Under the pieces are notes generated by a model, which was not told the origin of the DNA, ran no database searches, and worked only from the letters and a program-made list of their open reading frames with translations. From an uncultured Paracoccaceae bacterium (GTDB lineage Bacteria > Pseudomonadota > Alphaproteobacteria > Rhodobacterales > Rhodobacteraceae): a stretch of DNA of 54,020 bases. Below, piece after piece: positions 8,595 through 17,158 of the stretch; positions within the stretch are counted from its first letter, which is position 1, and every line of letters starts with the position of its first letter. The stretch lies in the NCBI GenBank assembly GCA_947498985.1, contig CANMMF010000017.1, forward strand, positions 1 through 54,020, given 5' to 3'. Made by a program: the position numbers and the translations under genes.

Positions 8595-9548
8595 ATGAAG
8601 ACCTTGTTGAAATCAGCGGCCCTGGGCTTGCTTGCGCTGTCTGCGCCAGCGTTTGCAGATGATTGGCCATCGAAGAATATCAATCTGACTGTTGGCTATG
8701 GCGCAGGGGGGACGACCGACTCTACAGCGCGCGTTCTGGCAACCTTGCTCGAAGAAGAACTCGGCACTTCGGTGACAGTGATCAACAAGCCTGGTGGTGG
8801 CGGTTCAGTTGCAGCAGGCCTTGCAGCCGCGCAGCGTCCGGACGGCTACAACGTGTTTACCTTCACGACAGGGGCGGCCGTTCTGTCCCCGCACCGTCAG
8901 GACCTGCCCTACGATACTCTTTCGGACTTCACCTTCATTGCACAGTATGGGGCTTGGAACCTCGGCATCGTGGTGCCTGCGGATGCGCCGTATCAGACCT
9001 TTGAAGAACTGGTTGCCTTCGCGAAGGAAAATCCTGGCGAAATCAGCTATGCGATCGCGGGCACCGGCACTCCTCAGCACCTGACAATGGAGCGACTGGC
9101 TTCGGAAGAAGGGCTGGACTGGAAGGCGGTTCCTTTCAAGGGCGGAGCGGCGTCCGTGACAGCGCTGCTTGGAAATCACGTCGACGTGATGGCCGGGGCG
9201 ACCGAATGGCTCCCCCAGGTACAATCCGGCGATTTCAAGCTGCTGGCGATCATCACGGATGCGCGCATGGACCAGTTTCCGGACGTGCCGACTTTGAAAG
9301 ACCTTGGTTACGATATCGCAGCACCATCAATCCTGGGCATCGCGGCCGCAGATGGCGTGCCGGAAGATGTGGTCGCCAAACTCAATGCGGCAATCCAGAA
9401 AGCAACTGAGAGCGAGGAACTGCAAGCCATCATCGACAAACTGGCGATGAAGATGACCTATCGGAACAGTGCCGATTTCGAGCAGAACGTCCGCGAAAAC
9501 TACGAGATCCAGGGCGAGATCATTCGCGCCGCCGGACTTGGCAAATAG
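8595..9548 (+). CDS. tctC: TTT (tripartite tricarboxylate) periplasmic binding protein
   Basis: A 317-residue Bug/TctC-type solute-binding protein. The first 22 residues form a Sec signal peptide (MKTLLKSAALGLLALSAPAFA, cut before DDWPS). The mature start NINLTVGYGAGGTTDSTAR and the PGGGGSVAAG loop are typical ligand-contact segments of the family, and the length is standard. A strong AGGAGG ribosome-binding site precedes the ATG. The next genes encode the small and large membrane subunits, giving a complete three-part importer. Bug proteins bind varied carboxylates, so the ligand is unknown. The terminator-like hairpin just downstream would favour excess binding protein over membrane subunits. 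Confidence 0.93.
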   Translation: MKTLLKSAALGLLALSAPAFADDWPSKNINLTVGYGAGGTTDSTARVLATLLEEELGTSVTVINKPGGGGSVAAGLAAAQRPDGYNVFTFTTGAAVLSPHRQDLPYDTLSDFTFIAQYGAWNLGIVVPADAPYQTFEELVAFAKENPGEISYAIAGTGTPQHLTMERLASEEGLDWKAVPFKGGAASVTALLGNHVDVMAGATEWLPQVQSGDFKLLAIITDARMDQFPDVPTLKDLGYDIAAPSILGIAAADGVPEDVVAKLNAAIQKATESEELQAIIDKLAMKMTYRNSADFEQNVRENYEIQGEIIRAAGLGK

Positions 9549-9565
9549 CAACGCGACAGTCTGAG

Positions 9566-9598
9566 GACCCGCCGCATTTGGCGGCGGGTCTTCTTTTT
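9566..9598 (+). terminator. Intrinsic terminator / attenuator between tctC and tctB
   Basis: GACCCGCCGC (9566-9575) pairs perfectly with GCGGCGGGTC (9581-9590) across a 5-nt loop, followed by TTCTTTTT. This is a textbook rho-independent terminator. It sits within the operon, so partial read-through would lower tctB/tctA expression relative to tctC. Confidence 0.85.
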
Positions 9599-9613
9599 CA
9601 TGGGAGGTGGGAC

Positions 9614-10078
9614 ATGGCTCGAGCAACTTCAGACATACTCTCAGGACTCGTGCTGGTTGGTGCATCAGCAGTCCTTTATTTTTACCTGATACCGAACTTC
9701 GTAGCAGCCAATGAAAGTGGCGCTATGTCGCCCCAGTTCTTTCCGAAACTTGGCACAATCCTCATAGGGATTGGCGGGGCGGCGTTGATTTTTGTCACAG
9801 TGGTGACACGCGCCTCGGAAGAAACCGCTCGTGACGCGGAAGATCAGACCGACCCAACGGGAACACCATTCGTCGCGCTGCTGATCGCTGCCGCAATGGC
9901 CGGGTTTATTCTACTCTTTCAGTGGGTCGGATACTTCTACGCTGCACCGCCCCTCATCGCCGTTCTGATGTTCCTGTTCGGCGCGCGGAACCCGCTCATC
10001 ATTATCCTTACCGCAGCTGTTGCGACCGGCGCATTGTACGCCGTGTTCAGCCTCGGTTTGAACCTTCCACTTGTCTGA
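9614..10078 (+). CDS. tctB: TTT transporter small membrane subunit TctB
   Basis: A 154-residue protein with four predicted transmembrane helices: about residues 10-28 (SGLVLVGASAVLYFYL), 45-65, 85-105 and 120-150. This is the usual size and topology of TctB. The ATG at 9614 was chosen because a GGGAGGTGGG ribosome-binding site ends just upstream; an upstream in-frame TTG at 9578 falls inside the terminator hairpin. tctA follows after 9 bp. TctB is the poorly conserved accessory subunit of the importer and is assigned mainly by position and topology. Confidence 0.85.
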   Translation: MARATSDILSGLVLVGASAVLYFYLIPNFVAANESGAMSPQFFPKLGTILIGIGGAALIFVTVVTRASEETARDAEDQTDPTGTPFVALLIAAAMAGFILLFQWVGYFYAAPPLIAVLMFLFGARNPLIIILTAAVATGALYAVFSLGLNLPLV

Positions 10079-10087
10079 GGTGCATCG

Positions 10088-11572
10088 ATGCTAACAGAAC
10101 TTTTCTCCGCCCTGGACATGCTGATTTCGATCCAGAACCTCGTGGCAATCTTTGCAGGTGTAGCCTTTGGCGTCTTCATGGGTGCAGTTCCCGGTCTGAC
10201 CGGGACAATGGGCATCGCATTGGTCATCCCGCTGACCTACGCATTTGAGCCTATCACCGCCTTTGCGCTTCTCCTCGGAACCTATAAGGGCGCACTTTTC
10301 AGCGGGTGCATTCCCGCAATTCTCATCAACACGCCAGGTACTCCCGCGGCTGCCGCCACGGTCCTTGACGGTTATCCCTTGACCAAACAGGGCCGTGGCG
10401 GCGAAGCCATGGGGATGGCCTTATGGTCGTCAGTTATCGGCGATGTCATTTCGACCGTGGCTCTCATCTTCGGTGCTATTCTGCTTGCTCAGCTTGCCAC
10501 CAAGTTTGGCCCACCGGAATTCTCTATGCTGGTCTTGTTTTCGTTAACAATTGTTGCCGGTGTCTCAGGCGACTCCATGATCAAAGGGCTGATCGCTGCT
10601 GCCGTCGGCTTCATCTTTGGAACAGTTGGTCTTGATCCGATGATGGCGACACCGCGCTTTACCTTTGGCGAGCTTACCATGTTGAACGGCATATCGCTGA
10701 TGGCGATGTTGATTGGCCTCTTCGCAGTTTCTGAATTGTTCATTCAAGCCGAAGCGTCAGCCTCTTCGATCTCAAAGGTCCTCGTGCCCAAAGCCAAAGT
10801 GAGTTGGGCAAAGATACGCGAAAAACTCCCGACGATCCTGCGGGGGTCCGCTATCGGCATCGTGCTGGGGTCTATTCCGGGCCTTGGGGCAACGCCTTCG
10901 GCTTTTCTGTCTTATTCCGAAGCAAAGCGTGCCTCGAAAACCCCTGAAAAATTTGGGAAGGGATCGCTCGACGGCGTCGCAGCCGCTGAATCAGCAAACA
11001 ACGCGACCGCTGGCGGCGCTTTGATCCCTCTCATGGCCTTGGGTGTTCCTGGCGATGTTGTAACGGCCGTTCTGCTTGGTGCCTTCCTGATCCACGGGTT
11101 GGCCCCTGGGCCACAGCTTTTTGCCGAAAATCTCGACCTCGTTTATGCGATCTTCATTGCGCTTTTGCTGGCTGCATTGATGCTTCCCGTGGTCGGCTTG
11201 GCTGCGATCAGGCTCTTCTCGCGTATTGTCATGATCCCGCGATACGTCTTGTACCCGATCATTGCGATACTCTGTTTGCTGGGTGTTTTCGGCTTCAATT
11301 CCAGTCCGACGGACCTCTGGATCATGTTGGGGTTCGGCTTTCTCGGATACGGCATGAGAAAGCTCGCCTTCCCCCTCGCCCCTATGATGATCGGCTTTGT
11401 GCTGGAACCCATCGGAGAGCAATCTGTCAGGCAGGCACTGACAATTTCATCGGGTGACTGGTCTGTCTTTGTCTCAACCCCGATCTCTATTCTGTTTCTT
11501 GTTCTGACGGTCCTGTCGATCGCGTTCATTGCACGCAGAACTTTGAAGGATCGTAAGGAGGCGAAAGCATGA
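10088..11572 (+). CDS. tctA: TTT transporter large membrane subunit TctA
   Basis: A 494-residue permease with about 12 membrane helices and the family signatures VPGLTGTMGIALVIPLTYAF near residues 35-55, GCIPAILINTPGTPAAAATV near 75-95 and SIPGLGATPSAFLSYSEAKR near 260-280. The GVAAAESANNATAGGALIPL segment near 300-320 is part of the second repeat of the fold. The gene ends in an ATGA overlap with the gamma-glutamyltransferase-like gene, so the two are translationally coupled. The coupling suggests that the imported acid is the substrate, or is related to the substrate, of that enzyme. Confidence 0.94.
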   Translation: MLTELFSALDMLISIQNLVAIFAGVAFGVFMGAVPGLTGTMGIALVIPLTYAFEPITAFALLLGTYKGALFSGCIPAILINTPGTPAAAATVLDGYPLTKQGRGGEAMGMALWSSVIGDVISTVALIFGAILLAQLATKFGPPEFSMLVLFSLTIVAGVSGDSMIKGLIAAAVGFIFGTVGLDPMMATPRFTFGELTMLNGISLMAMLIGLFAVSELFIQAEASASSISKVLVPKAKVSWAKIREKLPTILRGSAIGIVLGSIPGLGATPSAFLSYSEAKRASKTPEKFGKGSLDGVAAAESANNATAGGALIPLMALGVPGDVVTAVLLGAFLIHGLAPGPQLFAENLDLVYAIFIALLLAALMLPVVGLAAIRLFSRIVMIPRYVLYPIIAILCLLGVFGFNSSPTDLWIMLGFGFLGYGMRKLAFPLAPMMIGFVLEPIGEQSVRQALTISSGDWSVFVSTPISILFLVLTVLSIAFIARRTLKDRKEAKA

Positions 11573-13143
11573 GCCGCGCAGCAAGCCAGTCTTTTCAAGT
11601 ACGTAAACCTGCAATCAAAACCGAGAAGGGTCTTGTTGCATCGCAAAACCGCATCGCATCGGAGATCGGCGCGGAGGTTCTGCGAAAAGGGGGAAATGCT
11701 ATCGACGCCGCGATCGCCACGTCTTTCGCGCTCGGCGTGGTCGAACCATGGATGAGCGGAATTGGCGGCGGGGGCTATATGATCATCCGCCGAGCTGATG
11801 ACAAAGGCGCGCAAGTGGTCGACTTCGGTATGCGGGCTCCGTCAGGGCTGGAGGTCGAGGACTATCCGATTGTGGACGGCACGGCGAGCGATCTCTTTCC
11901 GTGGCCAGTCGTCAAGGACGATGCCAACGTCTTTGGTGCCAGATCAGTCGCCATCCCCGGACAAGTGGCTGGTATGGCCAAAGCCCATGAGGCCTTTGGA
12001 TCAATGCCTTGGGCCGACCTTGTTGCGCCTGCGGTTATCGAAGCGGAAGAGGGTCTGTTGGTCGATTGGTATGCTCAGCTGATCCTGGCGGGAGCGGCCA
12101 GGGGGTTGGCCAAGTTCCCTGCATCCCGCAAAACCTATCTGGATGACGATGGCTTTCCGAAAGCGTCTGCATGGACGGCGCTTGGCCAGACGCGGTGCGA
12201 TCAAAGTGCACTCGCAACAACTCTGGCCTCTATCGCTTCGCAAGGGGCAGCGGTCTTTTATCGGGGGGACATTGCGCGGAACATCGTGAAAGATCTGCAA
12301 TCTGCAGGCGGACGCCACCTGCTGGAGGATTTCCAAGCCTATGAAGCAACGATCGTTCCAGCGTCTGAATTCGACTATAAAGGCCATCGCGTCTTTGGAA
12401 CGCCAGAGATGACTGCGGGCCCAACCTTGGTGCGGGTGCTCCAATTGCTTGAAGGCTGGACCCCGGAAGGTTCGAAGCCAACAGCGGAAGATCTTGTCAC
12501 CTTTGATCGAGCCATCCGACAAGCCAACCAGGAGCGCTTCGCGACAATGGGTGACGTTGCGAATGAACTTGTCCCAAGCTGCACGACTCATTTCAATGTG
12601 GTGGACGAAGACGGAACAATGGTGGCTGTCACCCAGACTCTTCTCTCGATCTTTGGTTCGCGCATGACGTTGCCGGGAAGCGGCATACTTATGAACAACG
12701 GGATCATGTGGTTCGATCCAGAACCCGGAAAGCCAAACTCAATAGGCGCAGGCAAACGCTGCCTCGCAAATATGTGTCCCACATTGCTTGAGCGTTCCGA
12801 CGGAGCCCGGTTTGGTTTGGGTGCTGCTGGCGGGCGCAAGATCATGCCCGCTGTTGCCCAGCTAACGTCCTACTTGTTGGATTATGGAATGGACGCCGAC
12901 ACAGCTATGCATGAACCAAGAATTGACGTCAGCCTATCTGAGACAACAATCGCGGACGACACGCTCTCTGACGAAATCCTGGATTCGCTGGAACAGAAGC
13001 TTCCAAGCGTGACCGCCGCACCGCGCACCACGTATCCCTATAACTTTGCCTGTCCGTCGGTTGTTGAGCGAAACAGGTCAACAAACTTTGGAACGACCGA
13101 GATTATGGCCCACTGGGCAGATACCGTATCGGCGGAAACCTAG
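11569..13143 (+). CDS. Gamma-glutamyltransferase-family Ntn hydrolase, apparently cytoplasmic
   Basis: A 524-residue member of the GGT family. The nucleophile region is CTTHFNVVDEDGTM, with the self-processing Thr at residue 339 (TTH motif). The large-subunit signature GGNAIDAAIATSFALGVVEP is near residues 43-63, followed by GIGGGGYM, and the small subunit carries NNGIMWFDPEPGKPNS. Canonical GGTs are periplasmic, but this N-terminus (MSRAASQSFQVRKP) shows no signal peptide. The start overlaps tctA by ATGA. I infer that it hydrolyses an imported gamma-glutamyl or other acyl compound inside the cell. A cephalosporin-acylase-like or oxamate-type specificity is also possible, because this family is functionally mixed. 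Confidence 0.88.
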   Translation: MSRAASQSFQVRKPAIKTEKGLVASQNRIASEIGAEVLRKGGNAIDAAIATSFALGVVEPWMSGIGGGGYMIIRRADDKGAQVVDFGMRAPSGLEVEDYPIVDGTASDLFPWPVVKDDANVFGARSVAIPGQVAGMAKAHEAFGSMPWADLVAPAVIEAEEGLLVDWYAQLILAGAARGLAKFPASRKTYLDDDGFPKASAWTALGQTRCDQSALATTLASIASQGAAVFYRGDIARNIVKDLQSAGGRHLLEDFQAYEATIVPASEFDYKGHRVFGTPEMTAGPTLVRVLQLLEGWTPEGSKPTAEDLVTFDRAIRQANQERFATMGDVANELVPSCTTHFNVVDEDGTMVAVTQTLLSIFGSRMTLPGSGILMNNGIMWFDPEPGKPNSIGAGKRCLANMCPTLLERSDGARFGLGAAGGRKIMPAVAQLTSYLLDYGMDADTAMHEPRIDVSLSETTIADDTLSDEILDSLEQKLPSVTAAPRTTYPYNFACPSVVERNRSTNFGTTEIMAHWADTVSAET

Positions 13144-13147
13144 TGCA

Positions 13148-13843
13148 ATGAACAGTTTTCTGGCGGAGGTCGGTTGGCTTGATCTGGTTGCTTTGGCGAC
13201 GCTTGGCTTCAGTTTTACGCTCTATGGCCCCACCAGTGCGTTCATTCTGGGCGGCAATATCTCCACGCGGATGTTAGAATGGCGAAAGATCTGGGCACGC
13301 CAAATGATGTGGCGAGAAGAGCGAATTACCGATGTCAGCCTTGTGAGGGGGCTGATAGGGAATGTCTCTTTCTTTGCCACAACAACCGTCTTTGTGATCA
13401 GTGGTCTGCTCGCCCTTATCGGGTCCAGCGGCACCATTGTTCAAAAGCTGAATGCTCTTCCCCATGTCGAGACCGTCACAGAGGAAACTGTCCTTCTGAA
13501 GCTCTGTGCGCTCCTTGCGATGGCCGTGGTTGCATTTTTCAAGTTTGGCTGGGCCATGAGGTTGCACGCAAATACCTTGCTGATGGTCGGCGCTGCACCA
13601 GAGCCAGCGGAACGGAATAGTGTCGAAGCAGAATACGTGAGTACGCATCTCGCGGAGATGAGTGCATTGGCGTCCGGTCATTTCCAGGGGGGCGTTCGGG
13701 CGTATTATTTCGGGTTTGCTTCTTTGCCCTGGCTGTTTTCCGCCTGGCTGCTTTTTCCCTCTTTAGCATTGATGATCGGGGTGGCGATAAGGCGAGAGTT
13801 TTTCTCAAGAGCTTTCCAGGTGGCCCTACCTGGACCGAATTAG
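13148..13843 (+). CDS. DUF599 family membrane protein
   Basis: A 231-residue protein with about four transmembrane segments (residues 8-25, 70-95, 110-135 and 180-215) and a DUF599-like pattern: RMLEWRKIWARQMMWREERI and DVSLVRGLIGNVSFFATTTV. The ATG at 13148 lies 5 nt after the GGT stop, so it is probably the last gene of the tctCBA-ggt operon. DUF599 has no established function. It is usually a stand-alone gene, so its place in a transport operon is unusual and could point to a role in the membrane environment or ion balance of the importer. Confidence 0.75.
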   Translation: MNSFLAEVGWLDLVALATLGFSFTLYGPTSAFILGGNISTRMLEWRKIWARQMMWREERITDVSLVRGLIGNVSFFATTTVFVISGLLALIGSSGTIVQKLNALPHVETVTEETVLLKLCALLAMAVVAFFKFGWAMRLHANTLLMVGAAPEPAERNSVEAEYVSTHLAEMSALASGHFQGGVRAYYFGFASLPWLFSAWLLFPSLALMIGVAIRREFFSRAFQVALPGPN

Positions 13844-14228
13844 ATGTTGTGCAAAGTATCTGGCAATGCGGACTTTGGTGAGGCTGCAGCGAACGTCTAA
13901 GAAGTCCCGCGTCTTACCAGTTCGTGCAGCATGCAGCGAAAGGTGCTTTTCCTGAACCAGCCGCTCGTGAACAGCGCAGCTAAGGTGCCGGAAGAGCCCA
14001 AGACACCGGATGCTGCACTTTCTTCAAACCACAGCGAAACACGGTAAGCCGACATCGAACATGGTGAGGCGCTCCAAACCTGCCCTATGCCAGAGTTTCA
14101 TTTCTGCAGCAGGGCTTGACCAGAGCAGCAATTATCAGGCTTTCAAGCCCCGGGTGTAGGACGTCGTTCCGGTCTCGCGCCGACACCAAAATAGCGATCG
14201 CGCATTTCGAAGTGGAATGTTCCTTGGG
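13844..14228. other. Convergent intergenic region, no gene seen
   Basis: This 385-bp gap separates the ends of two convergent TTT operons. A 38-codon frame from 13932 has no recognisable features and no clear ribosome-binding site. I see no strong terminator hairpin with a T-run and no mobile-element signature. It probably contains decayed sequence. Confidence 0.4.
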
Positions 14229-15725
14229 TCACGCCTCCCTGGTACCTCGGCGGCGCCGCATCGCCTTGGCTATGGGCCAGGCGATCACGAGAAGCGTGGC
14301 GATGGCAAGAGTTGCCGAGATCGGGCGGGTGAGCAGTTCAGTGGCGTCACCACGGCTGATCAGCAAGGCGCGGCGGACGCTTTGTTCGGCCATCGGGCCA
14401 AGGATCATGCCGAGGATGATTGGCGCCAGCGGCACGTTGACCTTCTCCAGAAAATACCCCGCCAAACCGGCGGCGAGCATCACCCAGAGATCCACAGGCC
14501 GCCCGTTGATGACGTAGACGCCCACGCACATCAGGATCAGGATCGAGGGAACCAGGAGCACGCCCGGCAGACGCTGGAACTGGGCGAAGACACGGGTCGC
14601 GACGGCACCGCCGAGGGCAAGGATCAGCAACGAGGTAAGCAGCATTTCCATCATGAAACCGCCCACGAGCACCGGGTTCTGGTGAAAAAGCTGCGGGCCG
14701 GGTTGCAGCCCGTGGATGGTCAGAGCGCTCAGGACCAGCGCCGCCACGACATTACCCGGGATCCCGAGCGACAGCGCCGGTATCATAGAAGCGGCATTGT
14801 CGGCGTTGTTGCCGCATTCCGCTGCCGCCACGCCTTGCGGGTTGCCCTTGCCGAAGCTCGAAGGGTCGTCCGAGGCGTTCTTGGCCGCGTTGTAGCTGAG
14901 GAAAGCAGCGATATTGCCGCCTGCACCGGGCAGGATGCCGACGCCGATGCCGATCCCGGAGGCCCGCAGCCAGGTCGGCACCAGCCCGCGGCGCTCGCCG
15001 GGCTTGAAGGGCACGTCGGTCAGCTTGAGCTGTGCTGCCGACAGCCCCTTGAGGTCCGCCTTCTCGGCCAGCTGCAACACCGGTGGCAAGGCGTAAAGCC
15101 CCACCAGCACAACGATCAGGTCGAGCCCGCCCAGAAGCCAGGTCTGGCCGAAGGTAAAGCGCGCCTGACCAGAGAGATTGTCGATCCCCATGGTGCCGAC
15201 CAGCAGACCCAGCACGGCGGCCATGATCCCCTTGACCGGGTCGGATCCCACCATGACTCCGACAGAGGCCATGCCGAAGATCGCGATCCAGAAATACTCC
15301 GCCGGGCCGAAGAACAGCGTGACCCGCGCCAGGAGCGGCCCGACCGTCATGAGGGCTATCGCGCTGGCGATGCCGCCCACGGCAGAGGACCAGCAGGCGA
15401 TCTTGAGCGCCTTGGCGGCCTCGCCCTTGTCCGCCATCGGGAAGCCGTCGAACGTCGTGGCGATCGAAGCCGGTGTGCCCGGAATGCGCAAGAGGATCGC
15501 CGGGATCGCGCCGCCATACATGGATCCGTTGTAGATGCCCGCAACCATCGCCAATGCCACCAGGGGCTCCATCGAGTAGGTCAGCGGCAACAGAAGCGCG
15601 ATCGCCATCACCGGGTTCAGCCCCGGCAGCGCACCAATGAAGACCCCCAGAAGCGTCGCGCCGATCATCGCCGTCAGCGGTCCGAAGGTCAGGACCTGGG
15701 CAAGGGCGTTGGCATAGAAGTCCAT
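14229..15725 (-). CDS. tctA: TTT transporter large membrane subunit TctA (second system)
   Basis: A 498-residue permease with about 12 helices. Family segments include GALPGLNPVMAIALLLPLTY near residues 33-53, GGAIPAILLRIPGTPASIAT near 73-93 and GILPGAGGNIAAFLSYNAAK near 258-278, followed by AAECGNNADNAASMIPALSL. It is only distantly similar to the TctA encoded at 10088-11572, so the two systems were probably acquired separately rather than duplicated in place. It is the third gene of tctC-tctB-tctA on the minus strand, with a 1-bp gap to tctB. Confidence 0.94.
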   Translation of the reverse strand: MDFYANALAQVLTFGPLTAMIGATLLGVFIGALPGLNPVMAIALLLPLTYSMEPLVALAMVAGIYNGSMYGGAIPAILLRIPGTPASIATTFDGFPMADKGEAAKALKIACWSSAVGGIASAIALMTVGPLLARVTLFFGPAEYFWIAIFGMASVGVMVGSDPVKGIMAAVLGLLVGTMGIDNLSGQARFTFGQTWLLGGLDLIVVLVGLYALPPVLQLAEKADLKGLSAAQLKLTDVPFKPGERRGLVPTWLRASGIGIGVGILPGAGGNIAAFLSYNAAKNASDDPSSFGKGNPQGVAAAECGNNADNAASMIPALSLGIPGNVVAALVLSALTIHGLQPGPQLFHQNPVLVGGFMMEMLLTSLLILALGGAVATRVFAQFQRLPGVLLVPSILILMCVGVYVINGRPVDLWVMLAAGLAGYFLEKVNVPLAPIILGMILGPMAEQSVRRALLISRGDATELLTRPISATLAIATLLVIAWPIAKAMRRRRGTREA

Positions 15726-15726
15726 C

Positions 15727-16176
15727 TCAGGCTCCGGCGGCGAAAAGGGACTGGAAGAACTCGCGCGGTAGCGGCTTCTCCAGAAGCACGGAAAACACGA
15801 GATAGATCAGCGCCATGAAGACCAGCGACACGACAAGCGCGTAGAGCGCCTGGCGAAATCCCAGCGCCAAGGGCAGCGCCAGCATCAGCAGGAACGACGC
15901 CGTGTAAAAGCCCAGCGGCACCACCAGCGCCACGTAGATCGTGGCGATCACCGCCGCAGTGATCATCTGCGCGGGCGCGTCGATCAGCACCCGCACTTCG
16001 TTTCTGCCGGAGCGGACGGCCCTGACCGCCACCGCCCCGCCTAGAAGCGCCAGGATCAGGCCCAGCACCATCGGGTAGATCCCGCTGGCCCCTGCGTAAT
16101 CGCGCGCCATCCAGGCCGCCCCAATGCCGATACCGGCAAACAGCAGCCCAAGCACGATATCCTGACGTTTCTCCAA
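15727..16176 (-). CDS. tctB: TTT transporter small membrane subunit TctB (second system)
   Basis: A 149-residue protein with four predicted helices: about residues 7-22 (IVLGLLFAGIGIGAAWMA), 33-52, 72-95 and 110-135. Size, topology and position between tctC and tctA identify it as TctB. Gaps to both neighbours are 1-3 bp, showing tight co-translation. The short acidic and charged loops, such as VRSGRNEVRVL, are unremarkable for the family. Confidence 0.85.
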   Translation of the reverse strand: MEKRQDIVLGLLFAGIGIGAAWMARDYAGASGIYPMVLGLILALLGGAVAVRAVRSGRNEVRVLIDAPAQMITAAVIATIYVALVVPLGFYTASFLLMLALPLALGFRQALYALVVSLVFMALIYLVFSVLLEKPLPREFFQSLFAAGA

Positions 16177-16179
16177 GGG

Positions 16180-17130
16180 TCAGAGGCCAAGGTTCTTGGA
16201 CACTTCTGCCAGCGCGTCGTATTCCGCCCGCAGCCGCGCCCCGAGGTCTTCGCCCTTGACCACGTTGGGTACTTCACCCTTGGTGGCGAGGAACTCGACA
16301 TAGGAAGGATCGTTCACCGCCTCTTCAATCGTATCGGCCAGTTTGGCGACGATCGACGGGTCAAGATCCTTGGGACCGAGGATCGCCCGCCAGAGCAGCG
16401 TTTCCTTGTCACCGAGCCCCAGGGCTTCAAGGCCCGATGCGTCCGGCAGCGCCGGCACGTTTGCCGCGGAGGTCACGAGCGGACACTTGGCCTCGCCGTT
16501 CTCGACATAGGGCAAGACCGTCGAGATCGAGCCACCATAAACGTCCACATGGCCGCCGAGAAAATTCTGCAGCGTCTCGCCGGCACCGCCGAAGGGGATG
16601 GCGATGGCCTCGATCCCCTTGGACTGGAAGATCCGTTCGGCCGCAAGTTGCATGGTGCCGCCGATCCCGTCATTGCCATAGGTGTACTTTCCCGGATTGG
16701 CCTCCAGCTCGGCGAGGAATTCCTCGCCCGTGGAGGCGGGGAAGTCAGCCTTCACGCAGAGCGTGTAAGCGGTTTCGGAGGTCGAGGCGATGGGGGTGAA
16801 GCTCTCCAGCGAATAGGCCACGTTCTGGACCTGGGGCACGGTGGTCAGCGGGCTGTTCCAGGTGGCAAAAAGCGAATATCCGTCCGGCTTGGCCTGCATG
16901 AACTGCGACGCGCCGACCGAGCCACCGCCGCCGCCGACGTTGAGGATCGCGATCGAGGCGCCGAGCTTTTCTTCCAACAGGATCGCCAGCTTGCGGGCGC
17001 TGGTATCGGTGCCGCCCCCGGCACCGGCCGGAATAGTCAGTTCGATGGCGCGCTCGGGATACTCCGCCAGCGCCGGGACGGCCAGCACCGTGGCGGCGGT
17101 CAGGCCGGACAGAATTGCCTTGATCTTCAT
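16180..17130 (-). CDS. tctC: TTT periplasmic binding protein TctC (second system)
   Basis: A 316-residue binding protein with a Sec signal peptide (MKIKAILSGLTAATVLAVPALA, cut before EYPER). The TctC segments ELTIPAGAGGGTDTSARKLA and LNVGGGGGSVGASQFMQAKP follow. The ATG at 17130 is preceded by a GGGAGAGA ribosome-binding site; an upstream in-frame extension to 17196 would put a non-signal sequence in front and is rejected. The gene begins 29 bp after the GntR gene stop on the same strand. A lone Cys in CVKADFP (about residue 140) and one in KCPL are unusual but probably not functional. The ligand is unknown. Confidence 0.93.
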   Translation of the reverse strand: MKIKAILSGLTAATVLAVPALAEYPERAIELTIPAGAGGGTDTSARKLAILLEEKLGASIAILNVGGGGGSVGASQFMQAKPDGYSLFATWNSPLTTVPQVQNVAYSLESFTPIASTSETAYTLCVKADFPASTGEEFLAELEANPGKYTYGNDGIGGTMQLAAERIFQSKGIEAIAIPFGGAGETLQNFLGGHVDVYGGSISTVLPYVENGEAKCPLVTSAANVPALPDASGLEALGLGDKETLLWRAILGPKDLDPSIVAKLADTIEEAVNDPSYVEFLATKGEVPNVVKGEDLGARLRAEYDALAEVSKNLGL

Positions 17131-17158
17131 TGTCTCTCTCCCATTGGAATTGATGTCG

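Noticed and set aside
14217-15818. A 533-codon plus-strand frame
   Set aside because: It is the complement of tctA. The permease on the minus strand has full family signatures and proper spacing to tctB.
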